The notes under the pieces were generated by a model. That model made no database searches. It worked only from the letters and a program-made list of their open reading frames with translations, and was not told where the DNA came from. The position numbers and the translations under genes were made by a program. From an uncultured Coriobacteriaceae bacterium (lineage in GTDB: Bacteria; Actinomycetota; Coriobacteriia; Coriobacteriales; Atopobiaceae): DNA of 64,000 nucleotides. Location of the stretch: positions 44,117 to 108,116 of the forward strand of contig CACZCK010000006.1 in NCBI GenBank assembly GCA_902779675.1, given 5' to 3'. Of the stretch, positions 26,734-35,703 are shown one piece after another; the first letter of the stretch is position 1; the number at the start of each line of letters is the position of its first letter.

Positions 26734-27144
26734 ATGCTCATCGATGTGGACCTCATGTCGCCGGAGCCCATCTACCAGCAGATACGCGCACAGATCGTGC
26801 ACGCCGTGGCCACGGGCCAGCTGAGTCCCGGCGATGGCCTGCCCAGCGTCCGCACGCTCGCCTCGGACCTCGGCGTCAACATGCACACCGTCAACAAGGC
26901 CTATGCGGTGCTGCGCGACGAGGGGTATGTGGTCATGCGTGGCCGAAGCGGGGCCTTCGTCGCCGATGCGGCGCAGACGCTGTCCCCTGCCCGCGCGCAG
27001 GAGCAGGAACAGCGGATGGCCCAAACACTGCGCAAGCTTGCCACCGAGTTCAAGGCACGTGGCGGATCAAGAAACGAGTTTATGGCGCTTGCCGATGCCC
27101 AGGCACAGGCAGTGTTCGCCGACATGCGAGAGGATGAGCGGTAA
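26734..27144 (+). CDS. GntR-family (YtrA subfamily) transcriptional regulator
   Basis: 136 residues from ATG 26734 behind AAAGGAGGTG. The N-terminal winged helix-turn-helix is clear: PIYQQIRAQIVHAVATGQLSPGDGLPSVRTLASDLGVNMHTVNKAYAVLRDEGYVVMRGRSGAFVAD. The short C-terminal dimerisation helix marks the YtrA type, which has no ligand domain and usually controls linked transporter or membrane genes. Its stop codon overlaps the start of the next gene (TAATG), so the two are coupled. The palindrome at 26683-26721 is the likely binding site, making this a self-repressing pair. Confidence 0.9.
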   Translation: MLIDVDLMSPEPIYQQIRAQIVHAVATGQLSPGDGLPSVRTLASDLGVNMHTVNKAYAVLRDEGYVVMRGRSGAFVADAAQTLSPARAQEQEQRMAQTLRKLATEFKARGGSRNEFMALADAQAQAVFADMREDER

Positions 27145-28259
27145 TGCTGGGTATGGTTGCAGTTCCGGTTCTTTTGAGCGTCATCATGGGCGTGTTGTTG
27201 GTGGCAACCCCGTGGCTCATGCCCCCAACCGAATGCTTCGCGGTGACGGTGCCGCCTTCCGCAAAGGACGACCCGCGTATCCGCGCGCTCTACCGCATCT
27301 ATTCCGTCACGGTTGGCACGACAACGGTGCTTTGCGTCATCGCCTGCTCCGTGGTCATGCACCTCTGGGCGAGCGACCCGTCGTCCGTCCAGTCCGAGCG
27401 AGCATTTGTGGTGACGACCATGGTGGCTACCTTCGTCCCGCTGATCGTTTCCTTCGCCCTTATGCTGCACACGCGCAACCAGGTTCGGGAGCTCAAGGAG
27501 TCCGAGAGATGGGTCGTGGAGGCACCACATGCCGCCGCCTTTGTGGATGACGATGCCCCCAAGCCCATCTCCATCTGGTGGAACGTCCTGTATCTGGTGA
27601 TTGCTGCAGCACTTGCGGCCTTTGCGCTCGCGCATTTTGCCGACTATCCGGCTCGGATACCCATGCAGGTGGACTTCGACGGCACCATCACCCGCTTTGC
27701 AGACAAGAGCGTGCGCACGGTGCTGTTCCCCGCCTTCTTTGCCGCTCTCCTCGGTACGGCATTCACCTTCGCGCACTACGTCGCCATCCATTCCAAGCGG
27801 CCCATCGACCCCGCGGCACCAGCGAGCTCTGCCCTCGCGTACGGGCGCTTCGCCCGCGTCTATAGCCTGATGAGCCTGCTGGGAGGTCTGGGGTTGTGCA
27901 CCATCTTTGGGATCTCGTTCAACCTCTCCGTGCTGGGCACCATTACGCTCGGGCAGGCGGCAGTGATCATGGTGGTCACCACGCTTATCTTCGTCGTCGC
28001 GGTCACCGGGGTCAGCGTGGTCATGGGGCAGTCGGGCGCGCTGCTTGCCTCCGAGTTGCGCACCACCGACGCGGTACTGCGCGACGACGACGCGCACTGG
28101 CTCCTGGGGACCATCTATTTCAATCCCCAAGATCCGAGCATCTTTGTGCCCAAGCGCTTTGGCATCGGGTGGACCTGCAACGCGGCGCGACCCGAGGCGT
28201 GGGGTCTGATGGCCGCACTGGTGCTGCTGGTCGCCGTCTTTACGCTGGTTATGGCATAG
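27144..28259 (+). CDS. DUF1648/DUF5808 multi-pass membrane protein
   Basis: 371 residues with about seven to eight hydrophobic segments. The middle part contains FADYPARIPMQVDFDGTITRFADKSVRTVLFPAFFAALL, the DUF1648 pattern, and the C-terminus has DDDAHWLLGTIYFNPQDPSIFVPKRFGIGWTCNAARPEAWG, the DUF5808 pattern. Such proteins occur beside YtrA-type GntR regulators in Firmicutes and actinobacteria and may take part in cell-envelope stress responses; their biochemical role is not known. Start ATG 27144 shares a base with the stop of the regulator. A strong terminator follows the gene. Confidence 0.85.
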   Translation: MLGMVAVPVLLSVIMGVLLVATPWLMPPTECFAVTVPPSAKDDPRIRALYRIYSVTVGTTTVLCVIACSVVMHLWASDPSSVQSERAFVVTTMVATFVPLIVSFALMLHTRNQVRELKESERWVVEAPHAAAFVDDDAPKPISIWWNVLYLVIAAALAAFALAHFADYPARIPMQVDFDGTITRFADKSVRTVLFPAFFAALLGTAFTFAHYVAIHSKRPIDPAAPASSALAYGRFARVYSLMSLLGGLGLCTIFGISFNLSVLGTITLGQAAVIMVVTTLIFVVAVTGVSVVMGQSGALLASELRTTDAVLRDDDAHWLLGTIYFNPQDPSIFVPKRFGIGWTCNAARPEAWGLMAALVLLVAVFTLVMA

Positions 28260-28279
28260 GTCATCTCTTCGCGTCCCTT

Positions 28280-28318
28280 GACCCGCCCTTGGCATGTGCC
28301 GAGGGCGGGTCTTTGTTT
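28280..28318 (+). terminator. Terminator of the GntR/membrane-protein operon
   Basis: gacccgccct / agggcgggtc stem with a 12-base loop, followed by TTTGTTT. Confidence 0.88.
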
Positions 28319-28480
28319 GAGAGGAACTGCATAGCGCATCCGAGATAGCTTATCGGCGGCTATCAAGAATTGTATGCGGTTCCGCACCTTTCCCTGCCCC
28401 CCGACCGCCTGCAGCCAGAACCCGACCCGCACGCTGTAGGGTATGCTTCTGTAGTCGACACGCACCGAGAGGAGATGCCC

Positions 28481-28825
28481 ATGGTCGGCGGCTATCCCGT
28501 AATCACCCTCTGTGGCAGCACCCGCTTCAAGGACGCCTTCGAGCAGGCTAACAAGCGCCTCACGCTCGAGGGCAACATCGTCATCAGCGTGGGGCTCTAC
28601 GGCCACTCCGGCGATGCCGAGGTCTGGGAGGGCATGGACGAGGACACCCTCACCGCCACCAAGGTCATGCTCGATGACATGCACAAGCGCAAGATCGACC
28701 TCGCCGACGAGATCTTTGTCATCAACGTGGGCGGCTACATCGGCAGCAGCACCCGCTCCGAGATCGCCTATGCCCAGAGCCAAGGAAAGCCGGTGCGCTA
28801 CCTCGAACCACCCGCGCAAACCTGA
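28481..28825 (+). CDS. DUF4406/nucleoside deoxyribosyltransferase-like protein
   Basis: 114 residues from ATG 28481, chosen for AGAGGAG at proper spacing; the ATG at 28475 lies inside it. The opening VITLCGSTRFKDAFEQANKRLTLEG and the later DEIFVINVGGYIGSSTRSEIAYAQSQGKPVRYLEP follow the fold of nucleoside 2-deoxyribosyltransferases, with the GSTR nucleotide-phosphate loop and the SxRSEI.YA motif. Small stand-alone versions are common in bacteria and phages; their substrate is not known. It precedes a HAD phosphatase gene by 30 bases and may form a pair with it in nucleotide salvage, which is inference. Confidence 0.75.
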   Translation: MVGGYPVITLCGSTRFKDAFEQANKRLTLEGNIVISVGLYGHSGDAEVWEGMDEDTLTATKVMLDDMHKRKIDLADEIFVINVGGYIGSSTRSEIAYAQSQGKPVRYLEPPAQT

Positions 28826-28855
28826 TGCCCCCGTCCGCCAGACCAAGGAGCCCGA

Positions 28856-29650
28856 ATGCCCACCATCGCCTTCCTCGACCTCGACAACACCTTCTGGACG
28901 GAGGAGGGTGTCCCCGAATCTGCCCTCGAGGCCATCCGACGCGCACAGGCCAACGGGCACCTCGTCTTCTCCAACACGGGACGCGCCCGCGCGGGCACGC
29001 GCGACCTTGAGCCCTACGGGCTGGACGGGCGTTGCTATGCCGCAGGCGCCGAGGCGTTCCTCGGCGGCAAGAAGATCGTGGACGAACCGCTCGGCGTGGA
29101 GGCATCGAAGCTGCTCTGCCACACGCTCGACGTGGGCCAGGGCATCCTGATCGCGGAGGGCGGCGACCGCTGCTTCATCCGCGTCTACGACGAGCCCATG
29201 TTCCGGCAGCTCTTTGAGACACTGGCACGCATCGACGACCCGTTCATCGACCACCCCGAGATCTCGACGATGTCCGACGAGGATCATGCGCAGGTCTACA
29301 AGTACTCCCTCTGGATCGCCGGCGGTGTGCCGCAGGAGGTCAAAGACTCGGTGCCGCAGGGGTACCGCGAGACGACCATGGGCGACGCCACCGAGTTCAC
29401 GCAGGTGGGACACACCAAGGCCACAGCGCTCGACACGGTGCGCTCCGCACTCGAGCAGCGAAATGGCCTGACGTACCAAACCATGGCGCTAGGCGACTCG
29501 GGCAACGACATCCCCATGCTGCGCGCGGCCGACATCGGCATATGTATGGGCAACGGCACCGACGCCGCCAAGGACGCGGCAGACTACGTGACCTCTGCCA
29601 TCACCGATGACGGCCTCTACCACGCATTCGAGCACTTTGGCCTCATCTAG
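28856..29650 (+). CDS. HAD-superfamily (Cof-type) phosphatase
   Basis: 264 residues, ATG 28856 behind AAGGAG. Motif I FLDLDNTFWTEEG keeps both aspartates (DLDNT); motif II VFSNTGR; motif III lysine in GHTKATALDTV; motif IV ALGDSGNDIPML. The cap lies between residues ~85 and ~180. It has the Cof/YbiV plan of a cytoplasmic hydrolase for small phosphorylated metabolites. It is 30 bases behind the DUF4406-type gene. Similar in class but clearly diverged from the HAD gene at 25675. Confidence 0.87.
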   Translation: MPTIAFLDLDNTFWTEEGVPESALEAIRRAQANGHLVFSNTGRARAGTRDLEPYGLDGRCYAAGAEAFLGGKKIVDEPLGVEASKLLCHTLDVGQGILIAEGGDRCFIRVYDEPMFRQLFETLARIDDPFIDHPEISTMSDEDHAQVYKYSLWIAGGVPQEVKDSVPQGYRETTMGDATEFTQVGHTKATALDTVRSALEQRNGLTYQTMALGDSGNDIPMLRAADIGICMGNGTDAAKDAADYVTSAITDDGLYHAFEHFGLI

Positions 29651-29665
29651 CGCACGATAAGCGAC

Positions 29666-29695
29666 GCGGTGCGAGACCCCTTAGTCCCGCACCGC
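29666..29695. terminator. Bidirectional terminator between convergent genes
   Basis: gcggtgcg (29666-29673) and cgcaccgc (29688-29695), perfect inverted arms between the HAD stop (29650, +) and the GH2 stop (29729, -). Confidence 0.6.
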
Positions 29696-29728
29696 GCATT
29701 CAAGTCGTCTGTCACAGCGCCATCGGCC

Positions 29729-31990
29729 CTAGCGACGATAGATTGCCAATGCTCCCTGCCCGCCCAGACGCACCACTGGCGACGTAAAGGCGCCCTCGGC
29801 GCCCATTGCCTGGGAACCCGCCGCCACCAGCTCCCAGCCGTCGCGGCTCACGTCGAGCTCTTGACCAGAACCGAGCGCCACCGTGCCATGCTCGTCCTCG
29901 AGCCAGACCTGCGAGAACAGCCAGTCGCCAATCTGCCTGTCGGCATGCACCGCATGCAGCGAGTTGGTATCCACCGTAAGCAGCCGGCAGGACTGACCCG
30001 CCGCCACCGCCTCGAGCGTGCCGACCTCGTAGGGCACCTCAAAGAGCGCATAGCACTCGCTCGTCTGGGCGGTGCCTACCACGCGGCCGTTGAGTCGCAG
30101 CTCGACGGAACCCGCCGGTGCATAGACCTCCACCGTCATCGGCGTGCCGGGCTCCACGTCCCACGTCCAGCTGGTCACTGCGTCGGTGAACTTCCAGGGG
30201 CCGAACATGCGTGGCGTACCATGCGCCTCGGGTGGCCGCACCGCGATGTAGGGCTCGGTGCGCAGACCGAACACGATCTCGCGCCAGTACGAGACGGGGC
30301 GGCGGAGGCCGAAGGCATCCACGTCGCCGGAGGTGTTCTGCCAGGCAGGGTAGGGTTCGCCCAGCTCGCCCACGTAGTCCCAACCAGTCCAGGTGAACTC
30401 ACCGATGACGGCCGGCAGCCGCTCGATGAGCTCCCAGTTCTCGGCCACCTGGCGCGGGTAGGTCTCGGTGCCCAGCATCACGCGCTGCGGGTAGCGCTCG
30501 GCGTCGGCCGCATAGCGCGCCGTCATGTAGTTGTACCCCTGCACGTCGACGCAAGCGTCGAGCCGCTCCAGCACGCGCGAGACCACCGGATGGCACGTGA
30601 TGTCGGCCATGCGCGTGGCCATAAGCCCCATGAACTCGTTGACGTCGCCGGTCTCGAAGTCAGACCGCGGCCGACCCGTGAGATCCACCGCGATGTCGGC
30701 AACCTCCTCGCCTGCCGCAAAGGCGCCGTTGACGCCGTTGGTTACGAAGCGCGTGTCATCGAGGCTGCGAATCAGCTGGTAGAGGTCGCGCGCCACCTCG
30801 AAGCCGCGTTCGGTGTTGATGTCGCTAATCTCGTTGCCCGTTGAATAGCCCACCACACAGGGGTGGGAGCGATCCTCGCACACCAGGTTCTCGGTCACCT
30901 GACGCCAACTGTGCGGGAAGTACTGGGCAAAGTCGCCGAAACCCTTGGGCTTAGTCCACATGTCACAGACCTCGTCCAGCACGTAGACGCCCAGCCTGTC
31001 GCAGGCATCCAGCAGCTCCTGCGAAGCATGGTTGTGAGCGCTGCGAATGGCGTTGAAGCCTGCCTCCTTGAGTCGCGCCACGCGCCAGAGCTCGAACTCC
31101 TTGTGCGCCTCGCCTCCTAGGATGCCCTCATCGTGGTGGATGCAGGCACCGCGCAGCAGCACCGGCTCGCCGTTAACGAGCAGGCCGCGCGCCGGGTCCC
31201 ACGACTGGGTGCGTAGGCCGCAACGCGTGTGCGCCACGTCGTCGCCCACCGTAAGCTCGATCCAGTAGAGATGCGGATCATCCTCGATCCAAGGATGCAC
31301 GTCATGCAGGTACAGGCAGCGATCGAGCTCGTAGCAATCCCCCATCCGCACGGGGAACGTCTCGTCAAGCACGTCACCGGCATCGTCAAAGATGCGCACG
31401 CGCACGTCCGCGTTCTGAGCACGTCCCGTGAGGTTGCGTAGCGTGGCACGCAGGCGAACGCGCGCGTCACCGTCGGGGGTGAGCTCCTGCGTAGCGAGCC
31501 AGATGCTGTCGGGCTCGGTGTGCACCTGCGGGCCGTACATGAGCCAAACCGGGCGCGCGATGCCACAGCCCGCGTACCAGCGTGAGCTCAGCAGGTCGCA
31601 CTTGCATACCACCAGTAGCATGTTGGGGCTGTCCCAGCGCACGTAGTCGGTGATGTCGCAGGTCAGGCTCGCATAGCCGAAGTCGCCCGACCCCACCTGC
31701 GAACCGTTGACGTACACGAACGACTTGGCAAAGATCGCCTCGAACTTGAGCAACAGACGCATGTCGCGCATGCTCGGATCCAGCTCGAGCTCGCGCTGGT
31801 AGTAGTACACCTGTCCGTCAAAGTAGCTGGTGCGACCGCCGTTGACGCTGTCGGCCTTCTGGCCCTCACGCCACAGGGCGTCGTAGGGCACGCTCGTGTG
31901 CACCGCATCCGCGGGTATAGCCGTGACCAGCGAGAACGCGTCGTCGCGCGGATAGACGTACCAGTCGTCTGACAGGGAAATGCGCTTCAT
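29729..31990 (-). CDS. Glycoside hydrolase family 2 (beta-galactosidase-like)
   Basis: 753 residues from ATG 31990 behind GGAAAGGAC. N-terminal jelly-roll sugar-binding domain (YYQRELELD..., RWYAGCGIARPVWLMYG), an Ig-like middle domain, then the TIM barrel from residue ~285. The acid/base glutamate is in GYSTGNEISD (near residue 386) and the nucleophile in VIGEFTWTGWDY (near 530). The C-terminal domain is DUF4982-like (VRLNGRVVG..., SCRLLTVD). No signal peptide, so it acts in the cytoplasm on imported beta-galactosides or glucuronides. It leads into no further gene; upstream are the ROK kinase and a carboxylesterase, all leftward and close together, suggesting one sugar-use operon. Confidence 0.9.
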   Translation of the reverse strand: MKRISLSDDWYVYPRDDAFSLVTAIPADAVHTSVPYDALWREGQKADSVNGGRTSYFDGQVYYYQRELELDPSMRDMRLLLKFEAIFAKSFVYVNGSQVGSGDFGYASLTCDITDYVRWDSPNMLLVVCKCDLLSSRWYAGCGIARPVWLMYGPQVHTEPDSIWLATQELTPDGDARVRLRATLRNLTGRAQNADVRVRIFDDAGDVLDETFPVRMGDCYELDRCLYLHDVHPWIEDDPHLYWIELTVGDDVAHTRCGLRTQSWDPARGLLVNGEPVLLRGACIHHDEGILGGEAHKEFELWRVARLKEAGFNAIRSAHNHASQELLDACDRLGVYVLDEVCDMWTKPKGFGDFAQYFPHSWRQVTENLVCEDRSHPCVVGYSTGNEISDINTERGFEVARDLYQLIRSLDDTRFVTNGVNGAFAAGEEVADIAVDLTGRPRSDFETGDVNEFMGLMATRMADITCHPVVSRVLERLDACVDVQGYNYMTARYAADAERYPQRVMLGTETYPRQVAENWELIERLPAVIGEFTWTGWDYVGELGEPYPAWQNTSGDVDAFGLRRPVSYWREIVFGLRTEPYIAVRPPEAHGTPRMFGPWKFTDAVTSWTWDVEPGTPMTVEVYAPAGSVELRLNGRVVGTAQTSECYALFEVPYEVGTLEAVAAGQSCRLLTVDTNSLHAVHADRQIGDWLFSQVWLEDEHGTVALGSGQELDVSRDGWELVAAGSQAMGAEGAFTSPVVRLGGQGALAIYRR

Positions 31991-32055
31991 CTGCTTGTCC
32001 TTTCCGGGTTCCATGGGTGCCGTCGCCCGCGGTGCATCGCCACCAGCTAGTTCCA

Positions 32056-32985
32056 TTAACTATGGTAGCCGCCCGGCCGCTTCTCTAGGTGAAACGCCAG
32101 TGCGCCGATCAGGTTGGCCTCGTTGCCAAACTTGCAGGTCACGATCTCGGGCTTGCCGTAGGGCATGAAGGCCGCCAGCGGATCGTACAGGTCGTCGAAG
32201 GCCTTCTTGATGATCTCGGTCGTCTCGGGCCGCGCGGAGATGCCGCCGCCAATGGCGTAGCGCTGCAGGTCGAGCGTGGCCTGCAGGCTCATGATGCCCG
32301 CCGCCGCCTGGAAGCCAAACTCCTCGAGCACCGCCTTGGCATCCTCGTCGCCCGCCTCGTAGGCGTCGAAGAGCATGACACCGTCGGCAGCCTCCAGGCC
32401 CATGCGCTCGGCGTACGCCTTGCTGATGGCCGCAGCCGAGATGCGGTTGGCCCAGAGCGCGCTCATGCTCTGCGGGAAGGGCAGGCCCATGGCGTTGAAA
32501 TCCACGAGCAGGCCGGAAAGCTCGCCCGCGCCACCCGTATAGCCCATCCACACGTGACCGTCCAGCACGATGCCGCCGCCCACGCCGGTGCCGAGCACAA
32601 TCGCTGCACCCGAGCTCGCATCCTTGAGCGCACCTTGCCAACTCTCAGCGCACGCGGCGCACTTGCCGTCGTTGGCCACCGTCGCGGGCTTGCCAAAGAC
32701 CGCCCCGTAGCGCTCCGCCGCAGGATAGTCGTGCAGCCAGCTGAAGGCGCCACCGGTGTACGCAATGCCAGCCGCCGTGTCGATGCGGCCGGGCATCGAG
32801 ATGGCCACGCCTGCGTAGTCGTAGTCGGCAACCGCGTCGCGCACGGCCTCGAGCGCCGCGAACATAGCCTCCTCGTTCGAGTGGTCCACGGGCACCTTGC
32901 CCTGCATGACAAAGGCGCCCTCGGCCGTCATCACCGCATACTTGACGAACGTGCCGCCAATGTCGAGCACCAGATACTGATCCAT
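32056..32985 (-). CDS. ROK-family sugar kinase
   Basis: 309 residues from ATG 32985, with AAAGGGAAG upstream. The phosphate-1 motif is LVLDIGGTFVKYAVM; the ROK block IVLGTGVGGGIVLDG and NDGKCAACAE (catalytic Asp in AND) follow; the adenosine motif is near YAIGGGISARP. There is no DNA-binding domain, so it is a kinase, not a repressor. The usual ROK zinc motif (CGxxGCxE) is replaced by a GAGELSGLLVD region, as in some N-acetylmannosamine- or glucose-type kinases lacking zinc. Probably phosphorylates the sugar freed by the neighbouring GH2 enzyme. Confidence 0.88.
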   Translation of the reverse strand: MDQYLVLDIGGTFVKYAVMTAEGAFVMQGKVPVDHSNEEAMFAALEAVRDAVADYDYAGVAISMPGRIDTAAGIAYTGGAFSWLHDYPAAERYGAVFGKPATVANDGKCAACAESWQGALKDASSGAAIVLGTGVGGGIVLDGHVWMGYTGGAGELSGLLVDFNAMGLPFPQSMSALWANRISAAAISKAYAERMGLEAADGVMLFDAYEAGDEDAKAVLEEFGFQAAAGIMSLQATLDLQRYAIGGGISARPETTEIIKKAFDDLYDPLAAFMPYGKPEIVTCKFGNEANLIGALAFHLEKRPGGYHS

Positions 32986-33024
32986 GGTCAGCTTCCCTTT
33001 CAACGCCGTCCTTCTGGGACGGTT

Positions 33025-34335
33025 CTAGACGCTCAGCTCCATGACAAACGAATCGTCCCTGTCGCACGGCTGCCATGCAGGCAGGCCGTCACCGTTGGGA
33101 TCGCCGGTCTTCATGAAGTTGGTCCAGTAATCAAGGATGCGCTGCTCGAGCGCGCGGTCGCCCTCGGTCCACGGGCGCCAGCAGCGGTCGAGCGTGCCCA
33201 TGGTGTACCACAGCTCGCTGGAGTGCCAGGCGCCAAGGTCGTCGCCCGGCAGGTCGCGCGTGAAGTAGTACATGTACGCCGGCGCGCGGCCCAGCTCCTC
33301 CAGTTTGTGCGAGAAGGCAAGGCATCCGTGGTAGAGCGGGTCGTCGGCAGGCTTGTCCATCTCGGGGGTGGTCATGATGTCATCCTTGGTGCAGCCGATC
33401 AGGTACGGGATGTCGGCGATACGCCCGTCATCCATGATCTCGTAGTAGCCGCCGTCCAGCACCTGGCCGTCCATCGTAGGCGTGAGGAAGAGACCCTGCG
33501 CCTCGGGCATGGCCTTGGCAAAGAACTGCGGGGTGAGTGCAAGCACGCGGTTGGCCGAGAGCGCACGCATCTGCTCCAGACTCTCCACGCCCGCGACCTC
33601 GGCAAACATCTGGCCATAGTGCTCCTGCTCGGAGAGCGGCATGTCGCGGTGCAGGCCCTGGCCATAGCTGCCACCACTCTGCAGGATGGCCTTGGCAATG
33701 TAGGGCTTGGCGAGCGGTGAGGAGCAGAGCGTTTGCGTGCTCATGGCGCCGGCGCTCTGGCCAAAGACCGTGATGTTGGCGGGGTCGCCGCCAAAGGCTG
33801 CGATATTCTCGTGCACCCAGCGCAGCGCAGCGATCTGGTCGAGCGTTCCATAGTTGCCCGAAGTGCCAGCCTCCTCTGTGAGCCACGGGTGCGCGAGGTA
33901 GCCAAACACGTTGCAGCGATACTCCACGCTCACCAGGATGACGCCGCGCGTGCAGTATGCCGCACCGTCGAACTCCTTCTCGAAGGCGTAGCCACCCATG
34001 AAGGCGCCGCCGTGGATCCAGAAGGCCACCGGAGCGTCATGCGCGTCCTTGGGAGCCCATATGTGCAGGTAGAGGCAGTCCTCCGTCGCGTCCGGCAGGT
34101 AGCTGGGGTCGTCGTAGAAGTCCTTGTCCCAGGGCGGGCCAGCGGGGTCGTCCTGCATGCAGCGGCCACGGAACTCCGTTGCCTTAAGCACGCCCTCCCA
34201 GGGCTCGGCCTCCTGCGGCGCGCGCCAGCGAAGCTCTCCCACCGGCGGCTTTGCGTAGGGAACGCTCTTGTACACCACGTAGTCGCCGCAGTCCACACCA
34301 GTCAGCTCGCCATACTTAGTCTTGATCGTCTCCAT
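33025..34335 (-). CDS. Type-B carboxylesterase
   Basis: 436 residues. Begins with TKYGELTGVDCGDYVVYKSVPYAKPPVGELRW and shows the family signature EDCLYLHIWAP, the oxyanion-hole HGGAFMGG, and the nucleophile elbow VFGQSAGAMS (Ser near residue 193). The C-terminal histidine is in GAWHSSELWY. Cytoplasmic by lack of a signal. Family members hydrolyse carboxyl esters; alongside a GH2 and a sugar kinase it may remove acyl groups from plant glycosides. First gene of the leftward unit; an imperfect palindrome lies 29 bases upstream of its start. Confidence 0.88.
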   Translation of the reverse strand: METIKTKYGELTGVDCGDYVVYKSVPYAKPPVGELRWRAPQEAEPWEGVLKATEFRGRCMQDDPAGPPWDKDFYDDPSYLPDATEDCLYLHIWAPKDAHDAPVAFWIHGGAFMGGYAFEKEFDGAAYCTRGVILVSVEYRCNVFGYLAHPWLTEEAGTSGNYGTLDQIAALRWVHENIAAFGGDPANITVFGQSAGAMSTQTLCSSPLAKPYIAKAILQSGGSYGQGLHRDMPLSEQEHYGQMFAEVAGVESLEQMRALSANRVLALTPQFFAKAMPEAQGLFLTPTMDGQVLDGGYYEIMDDGRIADIPYLIGCTKDDIMTTPEMDKPADDPLYHGCLAFSHKLEELGRAPAYMYYFTRDLPGDDLGAWHSSELWYTMGTLDRCWRPWTEGDRALEQRILDYWTNFMKTGDPNGDGLPAWQPCDRDDSFVMELSV

Positions 34336-34363
34336 ATCTCAGTCCCTCCCGCTATGAATCGCA

Positions 34364-34386
34364 ATTTCAATCATATCGAATGAAAT
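34364..34386 (-). promoter_or_regulatory. Palindromic operator candidate upstream of the carboxylesterase operon
   Basis: ATTTCA-ATC-ATATC-GAA-TGAAAT: outer arms are perfect and the next two inner bases also pair. On the minus strand it covers a TATGAT that could be the -10. A regulator of the sugar operon is the expected ligand; none is adjacent. Confidence 0.45.
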
Positions 34387-34422
34387 GCCTGCCTTTACGC
34401 GCTCTTCGTCAAGGCCTTCTCC

Positions 34423-34441
34423 GCATGACCAGAGGTCATGC
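34423..34441. other. Short palindrome in the esterase/asnA divergent region
   Basis: gcatgacc-aga-ggtcatgc, a perfect 8 bp inverted repeat with a 3-base spacer. It could be an operator or a tight RNA hairpin. Not tied to either gene by position alone. Confidence 0.4.
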
Positions 34442-34549
34442 CCGCGTGGCGCATCCGCTCGATTGAGCGCCAACTGCGCGACCGGTTCGCCCGCCACAGG
34501 CCGTGCCCCGTTGCGTTTTGGTTGCAAGGTCGCTTCGATTTGCCGCCAT

Positions 34550-34580
34550 TTGGCACAGACGCGCGATTTGGGCGTATCGT
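34550..34580 (+). promoter_or_regulatory. Possible asnA promoter
   Basis: TTGGCA at 34550-34555 and TATCGT at 34575-34580 with 19 bp between them, 33 bases before the asnA ATG. Spacing is slightly long; the match is modest. Confidence 0.35.
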
Positions 34581-34612
34581 GTTCTGGCAACACGAGGAGT
34601 AAGGAGCCGATC

Positions 34613-35614
34613 ATGACCACCATCCCCGCCGGATACACGCCAGAGCTCTCGCTCTACGACACCCAGCGCGCCATCGAGCGCATCAAGCTCGTCTTCCAGG
34701 CCAAGCTTTGCGCGGCGCTGCACCTCGTGCGCGCGACTGCGCCGCTCGTGGTCGACCCCGCCACGGGCATGAACGACAACCTCAACGGCATCGAGCGTCC
34801 CGTTGGCTTCGACGTGCCGGCCGTGGGCTCCGACGCCGAGGTAGTACAGTCGCTGGCCAAGTGGAAGCGTTACGCCCTCAAGCGCTACGACCTGCACGTG
34901 GGCAAGGGCATCGTCTGCGACATGAACGCCATCCGCCGTGACGAGGAGCTCGACAACCTGCATTCCGTCTACGTGGACCAGTGGGACTGGGAGAAGGTCA
35001 TCGAGGAAGACCAGCGCTCGCTCGAGTACCTGCACGACGTAGTCAACCGCATCGTCACCGCCATCTGCGGCACGCTCGACGAGCTCAAGTGGTATTACCC
35101 CCAGCTCACCACCGAGCTCGACCGCAACGTGACCTTCGTCACCGCGCAGGAGCTGGAGGACCTCTACCCCACGCTTGACCCCAAGGAGCGCGAACAGCGC
35201 TTTGTCTCTGTACACCGCACCACCTTCATCCAGGGGATTGGCGGGGCGCTCAAGTCGGGCAAGCCGCACGACGGCCGCTCCCCCGACTACGACGACTGGG
35301 ACCTCAACGGCGACCTGCTCTTCTGGCACGAGCCGCTCCAGTGCGCACTCGAGGCCAGCAGCATGGGCATCCGTGTGAGTCCCGAGTCGCTCGACCGCCA
35401 GCTGACCATCGCGGGCTGCGACGACCGCCGCGAGCTGCCCTTCCACAAGATGCTCCTTGCCGGCGAGCTGCCCTACACCATCGGCGGCGGCATCGGGCAG
35501 AGCCGCCTGTGCATGCTGCTTCTGGGCTGCGCCCATGTGGGCGAGGTCCAGGCGAGTGTTTGGGACGCCGAGACCATGGAGGCCTGCGAGGCTGCAGGCG
35601 TGCACCTGCTGTAG
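34613..35614 (+). CDS. asnA: Aspartate--ammonia ligase AsnA
   Basis: 333 residues from ATG 34613 behind AAGGAG, the normal AsnA length. Family blocks are intact: the N-terminal TQRAIERIKLVFQAKL, LNLTRVxAPL-like LHLVRATAPLVVDPATGMNDNLNG, VGSDAEVVQSLAKWKRYAL, DMNAIRRDEELDNLHSVYVDQWDWE, and the C-terminal LPYTIGGGIGQSRLCMLLL. The fold is that of class II tRNA synthetases. It makes asparagine from aspartate, ammonia and ATP, giving AMP and pyrophosphate. Single-gene unit ending at a strong terminator. Confidence 0.97.
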   Translation: MTTIPAGYTPELSLYDTQRAIERIKLVFQAKLCAALHLVRATAPLVVDPATGMNDNLNGIERPVGFDVPAVGSDAEVVQSLAKWKRYALKRYDLHVGKGIVCDMNAIRRDEELDNLHSVYVDQWDWEKVIEEDQRSLEYLHDVVNRIVTAICGTLDELKWYYPQLTTELDRNVTFVTAQELEDLYPTLDPKEREQRFVSVHRTTFIQGIGGALKSGKPHDGRSPDYDDWDLNGDLLFWHEPLQCALEASSMGIRVSPESLDRQLTIAGCDDRRELPFHKMLLAGELPYTIGGGIGQSRLCMLLLGCAHVGEVQASVWDAETMEACEAAGVHLL

Positions 35615-35636
35615 CAAAACCGCTCGATCGACAAGT

Positions 35637-35678
35637 CATGGACGGTGGGGCGTCTGTCAAGACGCCCCACCGTCCATG
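35637..35678. terminator. Strong bidirectional terminator
   Basis: 18 bp perfect inverted repeat, catggacggtggggcgtc / gacgccccaccgtccatg, loop of 6, between asnA (+) and the PIN toxin gene (-). Confidence 0.9.
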
Positions 35679-35703
35679 TTATCAGCCTCTACCGCCCAAG
35701 CGG

